Assembly: GCA_025462805.1 (NCBI GenBank)
Contig: JAOAPJ010000285.1
Location: 1 to 5,024, forward strand
Reading direction: 5' to 3'
Source of the DNA: Acidobacteriaceae bacterium
Lineage (GTDB): Bacteria > Acidobacteriota > Terriglobia > Terriglobales > Acidobacteriaceae
DNA length: 5,024 nucleotides
Shown: positions 1 through 5,024 of the stretch, piece by piece
Numbering within the stretch: position 1 is the stretch's first letter
Layout of the letters: each line of letters begins with the position of its first letter
Position numbers and translations under genes: made by a program
Notes under the pieces: generated by a model
Databases searched by the model: none
The model's input: the letters and a program-made list of their open reading frames with translations, nothing else
What the model was told of the DNA's origin: nothing

Positions 1-674
1 TTGTGCTGGCGGGGCCGGTGCTCGCGATCGTGGACTGGATGCGGCAATTGGCGGAGGTGCTGGGGCCGCATCAGTTGCTGACCGATGTCGGCAGCACCAA
101 GCAGCAGATAGTCGAGACAGCGGCCGAGCACTACAACCGGCCGGGACGTGCGGCCTTTCTGCCCGGACATCCGATGGCGGGCAAGGAGGTAAGCGGCGCC
201 GAACATGCGGATGCGGGGCTTTTCCGTGGCGCGGTCTGGCTGTTTACGCCTGCGGCTCCGTTCGTGCCGGAGCCGCGGGCGGCAGCGGCGGCGGCGGAGT
301 TTCGTGCGCGGGTGGAGGGCTTTGGCTGCCGCACGCTGGACATGGAAGCGGGACGGCATGACGAGCTGCTGGCGTGGGTGAGTCATCTGCCGCAGTTTCT
401 CTCTACCGCGCTGAGCGCCCTGCTGGAAGACGAGTATGGCGGGGACGCCGATCTGCGCGCGATCGGCGGGAGAGCGCTGCGGGAGATGACGCGGCTTGGC
501 TCCAGCCCATATTCGATGTGGGGCGATGTGGCGCTGAGCAACACGGAGCAGATTGCTCGTGCGCTGCATGCGCTGGAACGACGGCTGGCCCACGTGCGCG
601 AGAACCTGCGCACACCAGGACTGCAGCAGGAGTTTGCACAGGCGAATCAGTTTCGCGCGGCTGCACCGAGGTAG
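1..674 (+). CDS. tyrA: Prephenate dehydrogenase, C-terminal part (5' end outside window)
   Basis: Catalyses NAD(P)-dependent oxidative decarboxylation of prephenate (or arogenate) in cytoplasmic tyrosine synthesis. The reading frame is open from the left edge and ends in TAG at 672-674. The GTG at base 3 lies in the conserved VLAGPV strand, so it is not the true start; the N-terminal Rossmann part is missing. Numbering from that GTG, visible hallmarks are LTDVGSTK (26-33), GHPMAG (55-60) with the presumed catalytic His56, the following KEVSGAEHADAGLFRG stretch, HD at 119-120, SHLPQ (127-131), and the GGRALREMTRLGSS helix of the C-terminal dimerisation domain. About 223 residues are seen of a family usually near 280-300. 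No ACT domain follows and no chorismate mutase is fused on the visible side. Family assignment is firm; prephenate versus arogenate preference cannot be read from the sequence. The next gene converges on it. Confidence 0.93.
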   Translation, partial: VLAGPVLAIVDWMRQLAEVLGPHQLLTDVGSTKQQIVETAAEHYNRPGRAAFLPGHPMAGKEVSGAEHADAGLFRGAVWLFTPAAPFVPEPRAAAAAAEFRARVEGFGCRTLDMEAGRHDELLAWVSHLPQFLSTALSALLEDEYGGDADLRAIGGRALREMTRLGSSPYSMWGDVALSNTEQIARALHALERRLAHVRENLRTPGLQQEFAQANQFRAAAPR

Positions 675-768
675 TGCCTGGACAGTTCACCTCTGCGCAA
701 GCCAGCGCATCAACGGTCGTTCTGCTGTGGCTTCGCTGGAAGCGACGATCACTCCTCGCGCAGCAACA

Positions 769-788
769 CGGCCGCTGGATTGCGGCCG
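769..788. repeat. GC-rich inverted repeat in the convergent gap
   Basis: CGGCCGC (769-775) and GCGGCCG (782-788) form a perfect 7-bp stem around a 6-base loop, about 95 bases past the tyrA stop and 60 bases past the stop of the opposing gene. A short T-rich patch (798-803) lies some ten bases beyond the stem on the plus strand, too far for a canonical intrinsic terminator. It may end or stabilise transcripts from either side. The rest of the 675-849 gap shows only a minor 5-bp hairpin (730-743) and no convincing gene. Confidence 0.4.
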
Positions 789-849
789 CCCTGGGGATTC
801 TTTAGTCGTTACAAGCGATGAGCTGTGTGCTGCACGCGGCATTGGCTGC

Positions 850-1269
850 TCAGGCCGCCATCCTCTCCTCGTAGGCCCGCTCGCTGTCCCAATCGGTCAT
901 TGCGACGACGGAGGCCTCAGCGAGTGAGTTCACCTCGAAGATCCTGGCGGCGCCGGTTCCTTCGAAGCCGAAGAAGCGGGGGATCAGCCAGGAGCTTGCG
1001 GCGAAGACGGTGTCCATCTTGCCGTGGGTCTCGAAGGAGAGGACTGGCTTCACGCCGAAGCGATAGTCAGTCAGCATCGACTGGACAAGGATGAAGCCGC
1101 TGGTCGCGAAGGCGGCGCGAGCGGCGCGGTGGTTCGAGCCTTTGCAGCACAGGCCCACGACAAAGAAGAACGCCGCATGCGCGTAGTCGATGACGCCGTG
1201 AGCGGTGGGGCTGATGACTTTCGGTAGTCCGGTCTCGAAGGTTTCGAGACTTTTATCGAGGGCAGACAT
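850..1269 (-). CDS. Small membrane protein of unknown function with two HGxxD motifs
   Basis: A 139-residue protein that I do not recognise as a named family, though it resembles conserved hypothetical membrane proteins of acidobacteria. The ATG at 1269-1267 is supported by a GGAAAGGAA ribosome binding site about ten bases upstream. After a short polar N-terminus comes SPTAHGVIDYAHAAFFFVVG (20-39), where a conserved-looking HGxxDY runs into a hydrophobic segment (about 30-42). A second hydrophobic segment spans about 52-66. HGKMD (82-86) then precedes a third amphipathic or hydrophobic stretch (87-102). The acidic tail (about 125-136, WDSERAYEERM) is probably cytoplasmic. Two HGxxD elements spaced 58 residues apart suggest a duplicated two-helix unit. 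There is no signal peptide or cysteine pair typical of an enzyme. It is the last gene of a probable operon with the dehydrogenase and SRPBCC genes, 88 bases after the former. Confidence 0.8.
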   Translation of the reverse strand: MSALDKSLETFETGLPKVISPTAHGVIDYAHAAFFFVVGLCCKGSNHRAARAAFATSGFILVQSMLTDYRFGVKPVLSFETHGKMDTVFAASSWLIPRFFGFEGTGAARIFEVNSLAEASVVAMTDWDSERAYEERMAA

Positions 1270-1278
1270 GAGGGACTG

Positions 1279-1287
1279 TTCCTTTCC
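1279..1287 (-). promoter_or_regulatory. Ribosome binding site of the small membrane protein gene
   Basis: On the minus strand this reads GGAAAGGAA, ending nine bases before the ATG. It supports the chosen start. The same nine bases precede the dehydrogenase gene upstream (2559-2567). Confidence 0.75.
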
Positions 1288-1304
1288 GTTCGCTATTGTT
1301 CAGA

Positions 1305-1334
1305 GCGGAGGCTGCTGTTGTGAGAAGCCTCCGC
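1305..1334 (-). repeat. Intercistronic hairpin between dehydrogenase and membrane protein genes
   Basis: GCGGAGGCT (1305-1313) and AGCCTCCGC (1326-1334) are a perfect 9-bp inverted repeat with a 12-base loop, beginning 23 bases after the dehydrogenase stop on the minus strand. No T-run follows the stem in the transcribed direction, so it is not a classic intrinsic terminator. A role in partial attenuation, mRNA processing or 3'-end stability of the upstream message is inferred. Confidence 0.6.
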
Positions 1335-1357
1335 CCAAGTTCGGATGCGATGGGCTG

Positions 1358-2551
1358 TCAGGCTGCCTTGCGGTCGCTCCAGGGATCCAGGACCACCTTG
1401 ATGCAGCTGTCCTGTTTATCGCGGAAGATGCGATAGCCGTCGGGCGCCTTATTGATCGGCAGCTTGTGGGTGATGACGAAAGAGGGATCGATCTCTCCTT
1501 CCTGGACGCGTTTCAGGAGAGGCTCCATGTAGCGCATCATGTGGGTCTGCCCGGTTTTCATGGTCAGTGCCTTGTTCATGAATGCGCCCATGGGGAGCTT
1601 ATCGATGAAGCCGGCGTATACACCAGGCACGGAGACGGTGCCCCCCTTCTTACAGGCCATGATTGCCTGACGGAGCACGGTGGGACGGTCCATCTGAATA
1701 CGTGCCATCTGCTTGGCGCGATCCACTGCATACAAAGCGCCATGGCCGGAGGCTTCCATCCCGACCACATCCATGCACGCATCGGGGCCCTGGTTGCCGG
1801 TCATGTCGTGCAGGGCTTCGACGACGTCGGTCTCCTCGTAGTTGATGGTCTCCGCACCGCCGTCGCGCGCCAACTGCAGCCGCTCGGGGATGCTATCGAT
1901 CGCGATGACACGACCGGCGCCCAGCATGAAGCAGCTGCGGATGGCGAACTGTGCGACGGGGCCGCAACCCCAGACAGCGACGGTGTCGCCGGGGCGGATG
2001 TTGCAGTTCTCTGCCGCCATGTAGCCGGTGGGGAAGATATCGGAGAGGAAGACGACCTTCTCGTCGGGGATGCCATCGGGAAGTTTGAGGGGGCCGACAT
2101 CGGCATAGGGCACGCGCGCGAACTGCGCCTGGCCGCCGGAGTAGCCGCCCAGCATGTGGGTGTAACCGAAGAGACCGGAGGGCGAGTAGCCCATCATCTT
2201 TTCCGCGATCCAGGCGTTGGGGTTGGAGTTGTCGCAGCAGGACAAGAGCTGGTCCCTGCAGGGGACGCAATTGCCACAGGAGATGGTGAAGGGGACGACT
2301 ACCCGATCGCCCACTTTCAATTTGTCCTTGTTGACGCCGGGACCGACCTCCACCACTTCGCCCATGAATTCGTGACCGAGGATGTCGCCCTGCTCGAGCG
2401 TGGGAACGTAACCGTCATAGAGGTGCAAATCGGATCCGCAGATACACGTCGTCGTGATGCGTACGATTGCGTCGCGGGGGTTCAAGATTTTGGGGTCGGG
2501 CACATTGAGGACCTGCATGTCTTCCTTGCCCATCCAGCAGACTGCTTTCAT
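1358..2551 (-). CDS. Zinc-dependent alcohol dehydrogenase, formaldehyde-dehydrogenase-like
   Basis: A cytoplasmic medium-chain dehydrogenase of 397 residues, close to the length of glutathione-independent formaldehyde dehydrogenases. The GroES-like domain carries the catalytic-zinc motif CGSDLH (Cys38, with His60-Glu61 in [12 protein letters not shown]) and a structural-zinc set Cys92, Cys95, Cys98 and Cys106 at the usual 3-3-8 spacing. LSDIFPTGY (169-177) includes Asp171, matching the extra aspartate near the catalytic zinc in the formaldehyde dehydrogenase subgroup. The Rossmann fold shows WGCGPVAQ (194-201) and Asp219 after the second strand, which favours NAD over NADP. The ATG is preceded by a strong GGAAAGGAAGG site. 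It lies 63 bases after the SRPBCC gene and 88 before the small membrane protein, all on one strand. Oxidation of formaldehyde or another small aldehyde or alcohol is likely; the exact substrate is not determined. All zinc ligands are present and no frameshift is seen. Confidence 0.93.
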   Translation of the reverse strand: MKAVCWMGKEDMQVLNVPDPKILNPRDAIVRITTTCICGSDLHLYDGYVPTLEQGDILGHEFMGEVVEVGPGVNKDKLKVGDRVVVPFTISCGNCVPCRDQLLSCCDNSNPNAWIAEKMMGYSPSGLFGYTHMLGGYSGGQAQFARVPYADVGPLKLPDGIPDEKVVFLSDIFPTGYMAAENCNIRPGDTVAVWGCGPVAQFAIRSCFMLGAGRVIAIDSIPERLQLARDGGAETINYEETDVVEALHDMTGNQGPDACMDVVGMEASGHGALYAVDRAKQMARIQMDRPTVLRQAIMACKKGGTVSVPGVYAGFIDKLPMGAFMNKALTMKTGQTHMMRYMEPLLKRVQEGEIDPSFVITHKLPINKAPDGYRIFRDKQDSCIKVVLDPWSDRKAA

Positions 2552-2556
2552 CGAGT

Positions 2557-2567
2557 CCTTCCTTTCC
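2557..2567 (-). promoter_or_regulatory. Ribosome binding site of the dehydrogenase gene
   Basis: The minus strand reads GGAAAGGAAGG, ending five bases before the ATG at 2551. The purine run gives two overlapping Shine-Dalgarno cores (AAGGA and GGAAGG), suggesting efficient translation and fixing the start. Confidence 0.8.
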
Positions 2568-2583
2568 AGGGAGAGTTGGGGGC

Positions 2584-2597
2584 GCCGCTTGAGCGGC
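2584..2597 (-). repeat. Intercistronic inverted repeat between SRPBCC and dehydrogenase genes
   Basis: GCCGCT (2584-2589) and AGCGGC (2592-2597) flank two bases; as RNA this gives a 5-bp GC stem with a 4-base loop. It starts 17 bases after the SRPBCC stop on the minus strand and is not followed by a T-run, so it looks like an intercistronic hairpin and not a terminator. Confidence 0.5.
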
Positions 2598-2614
2598 AGC
2601 CGCGTTGGGGCGCG

Positions 2615-3337
2615 CTAAACGGCCTGGGGCAAGGGATGATTGGTGGTCTCGCGGAAGAGCACCTGCTGGAGGTGTCCGTGCATGCCACGCGGCCCATGCG
2701 TCTGGCCTACTGTGGTCGGGGACTCGCCTGTCTCGAGCAGCGCCTTGAAGCGGCGGAGGTCTTCCTTGAGCACGAAGTTCGGGTTTTTACCCATGGCTGT
2801 GACAAGTGCTCGCCCTGCGGCACCCAACGGAGATGCATAGTTCACACGAGCGCGAATCAGCGAGCCGCGTCCCAGCGGTTCGTCCTGAAACTCGACGGAG
2901 CCGCTGGTGGAGATGTCGGAGCCCGGCAGCGAACGCCAGGCAATCCTGCGGCCGGGCTGGTCGTCTGTGATCTCGGCGTTCCAACTGATCTTCGCGTCAC
3001 CAGGGCCCCTGGCAGTCCACTGCGAACGGCGTTCATCGAGCACACGAACGCTTTCGAGGTGAGCCATGAAACGGGGCAGACGTTTGAAGTCACGCCAGAG
3101 CTGGTAGGCGTCGGCCGCCGATGCGTTGAGGCGGAACACAGACCCTGCCGAATCGCTCGAGTTCTGCTGCGGTTGGGTGCGAGCTTGTCGATACGCGAGC
3201 AGGCCGCCTGCGGTGGCAAGCGCGACACCTGCCTTGTTCCGGCGCGTGAGGCCATAGAGCACGAGGGCACTGGCACCGGCGATCACTCCGAATTTCGAAA
3301 CAGATTGTGACGAGGAAGAATGGCTGTTGTTGTGCAT
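2615..3337 (-). CDS. Membrane-anchored SRPBCC (START/cyclase-like) protein
   Basis: A 240-residue protein of the polyketide cyclase/dehydrase group of the SRPBCC superfamily, whose helix-grip fold binds hydrophobic ligands. After a Ser/Asn-rich tip, two short hydrophobic, Gly/Ala-rich segments (about 16-30 and 36-49) separated by TRRNK form a probable membrane hairpin. A Gln/Ser linker leads to the SRPBCC core (about 65-202). Family hallmarks are the first helix YQLWRDFKRLPRFMAHLESV (78-97), the central strands WNAEITDDQPGRRIAWRSLPG (starting at 119), and the C-terminal helix EDLRRFKALLETGE (192-205). The ATG is supported by GAGGAG ten bases upstream. It is the first gene of a probable three-gene operon. 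The family has no defined catalytic residues; a role in binding lipid, quinone or another hydrophobe, possibly under envelope stress, is inferred. The membrane anchor prediction is from visible hydrophobicity only. Confidence 0.88.
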   Translation of the reverse strand: MHNNSHSSSSQSVSKFGVIAGASALVLYGLTRRNKAGVALATAGGLLAYRQARTQPQQNSSDSAGSVFRLNASAADAYQLWRDFKRLPRFMAHLESVRVLDERRSQWTARGPGDAKISWNAEITDDQPGRRIAWRSLPGSDISTSGSVEFQDEPLGRGSLIRARVNYASPLGAAGRALVTAMGKNPNFVLKEDLRRFKALLETGESPTTVGQTHGPRGMHGHLQQVLFRETTNHPLPQAV

Positions 3338-3347
3338 ACGCGGGGGG

Positions 3348-3354
3348 ACTCCTC
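3348..3354 (-). promoter_or_regulatory. Ribosome binding site of the SRPBCC gene
   Basis: The minus strand reads GAGGAGT, ending ten bases before the ATG at 3337. Its first bases form the right arm of the palindrome CCTCATGAGG (3351-3360), whose left arm CCTC resembles an anti-Shine-Dalgarno element. Confidence 0.7.
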
Positions 3355-3579
3355 ATGAGGGGTTAGGCGAGGTTCGTTTGCGTGATGGCCGGTAGCTGCA
3401 GTCGCGCGCCTGGTGCGCGGGGGCTAAGGCCAGGACGCCAGCACTTGCGGTGCTTCGAAGCGCGGGATGGGAACAGTCGAGACGGGCCGCCCGGCTGGCT
3501 ATCCTCTGTGCTCTAGAGGGTTGGATGCCATGCCATTCCTGTGGAAATGCCTAGTGCGGGACTTTTCCGCGCAGCGAGA

Positions 3580-3593
3580 TGGGCCGAGGCCCA
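3580..3593 (-). terminator. Possible 3'-end hairpin of the phospholipase-family gene
   Basis: TGGGCC (3580-3585) and GGCCCA (3588-3593) pair perfectly; as minus-strand RNA this is a 5-bp TGGGC/GCCCA stem with a CUCG tetraloop, 78 bases after the stop codon. The following bases (TCTCGCT) are only weakly T-rich, so true termination is uncertain. Confidence 0.3.
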
Positions 3594-3671
3594 GTTAGAT
3601 TTCGGTGCTGGCCGAGGGCGAAGACAAGCTCCTTCTACCTACCCTCTGCCGGGTGTGCTGGAGCTACTCGC

Positions 3672-4970
3672 CTAGGGGCGGGTGGGCATCTGCCGCAAGA
3701 GACTCAGGTCGACCAGCACACGGGCCCACGCACGCTGGTTTCGCTTGGTGGCAAAGGGCGCATTCAGGTCAGAGTAGAAGGCGAGGATGTTCACTCTGAG
3801 CCGCTCCGGTACTGCCCTCGGGACTGCCCTGCTGTTGCGTGAGGTGAGCTGGTGCAGCAGTTTGGCATAGGTGTCGTCGGTCAGCGGATAGGCTCCAGGC
3901 GTGACAGGGTAGCCGGTATCGAGATCGCGATCGGGAAGCGCCGGCCGGGCGCGGGGGTCTTCGGTCAGTTGCCTGAGCATGCCCTGGTATGCGGCCAACG
4001 TGCGGTTGACGCTCTCGACATACCAGTTCTGAGTGAACTGGCTGGGCCCGCGGATGGCCAGGTCGGAGGCCGCGCCGACCTTGGGCAGGATGCGGATGAC
4101 AACGGCGAGCACCTCGGTCATGAACGTCGCCTTTTTTCGCCGGTAGCGCTCCCAATGATGGGCCGCTTCAACCCTGCTGACCGCTTGCTGATATTGCTCG
4201 AAGGCCGGGGTTGGAGCGTCTGCCGGGAAATGATCGCGATGGATGACCACCTCTGCGGCGGCCACACGCGGCAGAAAGCTGCGCAGCGACGAGCGATAGC
4301 TGCGCAGAGCGGGCAACTCGTCGCCGAGCACCTCGTGGAGGGTCAGGCCATAGGTCTCCCCGAAGGCGCGCTCCAACAGTGGGCGCGGCACGCGGATGCC
4401 GATGGTGCGCAGGTATGCGCCGGGTGCGAAGCGATGCTTACTCAAGGCATCAATGTCAAAGGCAAACTCGGTCCGCACATGAGAGTGTGGGCTTTGGTCG
4501 TAGGTGACGACGGCGCCGTACTCACGCGCGAGCTTGGGAAACTCCATGGCGGTGGCGGGGTTGATCGCATCCTGGTGGCCGATATTGTCACCGAGGTAGT
4601 GCGCTAAGGCTCCGATGGCGAAGGCGTACTCATCCACGTTGCGCGAGTTGTGCAGAAGGCTGAGGACGAAGTCGCCGGTGCGGGCGTAGTGAGTCAGGTC
4701 GCTGAAGAACTCGTGGCCGAAGGGATAGTAGCCGGCGTCCTGGATGGTGGCGCCGCCGTAGGCGAAGGCGTGCGCCTCCACCAATTGCGCCGCAGTGGTG
4801 GCGGGAAAGCGAGCCAGCAGCGCGGGCTTGATCGAGCCGTCCCAGGCCAGATCCACGAGCTGCTCGTGCGTGAAAACCGAATAGGCTGCTGCCGGACGGG
4901 TGACGGTCAGCGCAAGCAGGATCATCGTAGCGAGCGCTGCTCGAAGCCGCCGAGGCGAGGATCGCTTCAC
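3672..4970 (-). CDS. Exported zinc-dependent phospholipase C-family protein
   Basis: A 432-residue exported protein of the zinc-dependent phospholipase C/S1-P1 nuclease-like fold. A Sec-type signal peptide has a basic start (KRSSPRRLR), a hydrophobic core (11-23) and an AAA-Y cleavage site, giving a mature N-terminus at Tyr30. Presumed metal ligands, by analogy with the Bacillus cereus enzyme, are the mature N-terminus, His35 (THE), Asp78, His94 (or His86), His124, Asp128 and His132 in HYLGDNIGHQD, and the HxxxE pair His164/Glu168 in HVRTEF. The set looks complete, so catalysis on a phosphodiester, probably a phospholipid, is plausible. A C-terminal part of about 200 residues, helical in character, extends well beyond the compact bacterial enzymes of about 245 residues. 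The start is GTG with GGAG ten bases upstream; the next ATG (codon 16) would destroy the signal peptide. It lies 334 bases from the downstream operon, so is probably a separate transcript. Family is well supported; substrate is unknown. Confidence 0.87.
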   Translation of the reverse strand: MKRSSPRRLRAALATMILLALTVTRPAAAYSVFTHEQLVDLAWDGSIKPALLARFPATTAAQLVEAHAFAYGGATIQDAGYYPFGHEFFSDLTHYARTGDFVLSLLHNSRNVDEYAFAIGALAHYLGDNIGHQDAINPATAMEFPKLAREYGAVVTYDQSPHSHVRTEFAFDIDALSKHRFAPGAYLRTIGIRVPRPLLERAFGETYGLTLHEVLGDELPALRSYRSSLRSFLPRVAAAEVVIHRDHFPADAPTPAFEQYQQAVSRVEAAHHWERYRRKKATFMTEVLAVVIRILPKVGAASDLAIRGPSQFTQNWYVESVNRTLAAYQGMLRQLTEDPRARPALPDRDLDTGYPVTPGAYPLTDDTYAKLLHQLTSRNSRAVPRAVPERLRVNILAFYSDLNAPFATKRNQRAWARVLVDLSLLRQMPTRP

Positions 4971-4980
4971 GCGGCCAGGA

Positions 4981-4984
4981 CTCC
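4981..4984 (-). promoter_or_regulatory. Ribosome binding site deciding the GTG start of the phospholipase-family gene
   Basis: The minus strand has GGAG ending ten bases before the GTG at 4970-4968. It is modest in strength but supports GTG over the internal ATG. No promoter can be made out in the remaining 40 bases before the window edge. Confidence 0.5.
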
Positions 4985-5024
4985 GCAGGACGGGCCACCC
5001 GAGCAGGCGAGGCCAGCGGGCGAG

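Larger units (their letters stand above)
3338..3671. other. 334-base non-coding stretch upstream of the SRPBCC operon
   Basis: This gap should hold the end of the phospholipase-family transcript and the promoter of the three-gene operon, both on the minus strand. I could not find a convincing -35/-10 pair, an ECF-type or a sigma-54 promoter. Visible structure: a short stem at 3580-3593, a 5-bp hairpin at 3440-3454, a 5-bp CGCGC/GCGCG hairpin at 3405-3419, a tandem ATGCC pair (3525-3534), and a palindrome at 3351-3360. Short open frames here lack family resemblance or ribosome binding sites. Confidence 0.6.

Noticed and set aside
374..805. Plus-strand open frame of 143 codons overlapping the end of tyrA
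   Set aside because: Mostly inside tyrA in another frame, with Arg/Ala-rich composition typical of shadow frames and no ribosome binding site seen.
675..849. Hidden small gene or intrinsic terminator in the convergent gap
   Set aside because: No frame with a ribosome binding site is confined to this gap, and the only strong stem (769-788) lacks an adjacent T-run, so it is listed only as a repeat.
1205..3310. Plus-strand open frame of 701 codons
   Set aside because: It lies antisense to the dehydrogenase and SRPBCC genes, both with clear family motifs and ribosome binding sites. Its translation has no recognisable domain, and it spans the gap between two genes as expected from GC-rich third positions on the other strand.
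3090..3356. Minus-strand ATG at 3356 opening an 88-codon frame just before the SRPBCC start
   Set aside because: It is out of frame with the SRPBCC gene, lacks a ribosome binding site, and overlaps the coding region in a shadow frame.
3579..3842. Small plus-strand open frames in the gap before and into the phospholipase-family gene
   Set aside because: They run antisense into the 3' end of a well-supported gene and show no domain, signal peptide or ribosome binding site.
3852..4607. Plus-strand open frame of 251 codons
   Set aside because: Antisense to the phospholipase-family gene. The opposite strand has a signal peptide and metal-ligand motifs; this translation has none.
4884..4970. Possible twin-arginine signal in the phospholipase-family protein
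   Set aside because: Two arginines occur (SPRRLRAA), but the usual residues after the pair (x-F-L-K) are missing; a Sec signal fits better.

Overview
The window (5,024 bases, GC-rich) reads as ordinary bacterial chromosome. The protein types suggest an acidobacterium of the Terriglobales/Acidobacteriaceae kind: a secreted zinc phospholipase C-like protein with an HVRTEF motif, a formaldehyde-dehydrogenase-like zinc alcohol dehydrogenase, and a membrane-anchored SRPBCC protein next to it. This placement rests on remembered family resemblance, not on a search. No phage, transposon, CRISPR, tRNA or rRNA signal was seen.

Layout. Bases 1-674 (+) hold the 3' part of tyrA (prephenate dehydrogenase); its start lies off the left edge. 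A 175-base convergent gap follows. Three minus-strand genes then read right to left as a probable operon: a membrane-anchored SRPBCC protein (3337-2615), a zinc-dependent, NAD-type medium-chain dehydrogenase (2551-1358), and a small membrane protein of unknown function (1269-850). The gaps between them are 63 and 88 bases, each contains a perfect inverted repeat, and all three genes have clear ribosome binding sites. Upstream of this set is a 334-base non-coding stretch (3338-3671) with several small hairpins but no recognisable promoter. The last gene, also on the minus strand (4970-3672), encodes an exported zinc-dependent phospholipase C-family protein that appears to keep its metal ligands.

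How they fit together. tyrA belongs to tyrosine biosynthesis and is unrelated to the rest. The three-gene set looks like an envelope or stress module: a lipid- or hydrophobe-binding START-like domain at the membrane, a dehydrogenase for a small aldehyde or alcohol, and a small membrane partner. That functional link is inference from gene order. The phospholipase is probably transcribed separately, given the long gap. The strongest leads are the uncharacterised third gene, which carries two HGxxD motifs 58 residues apart, and the co-transcribed module as a whole.
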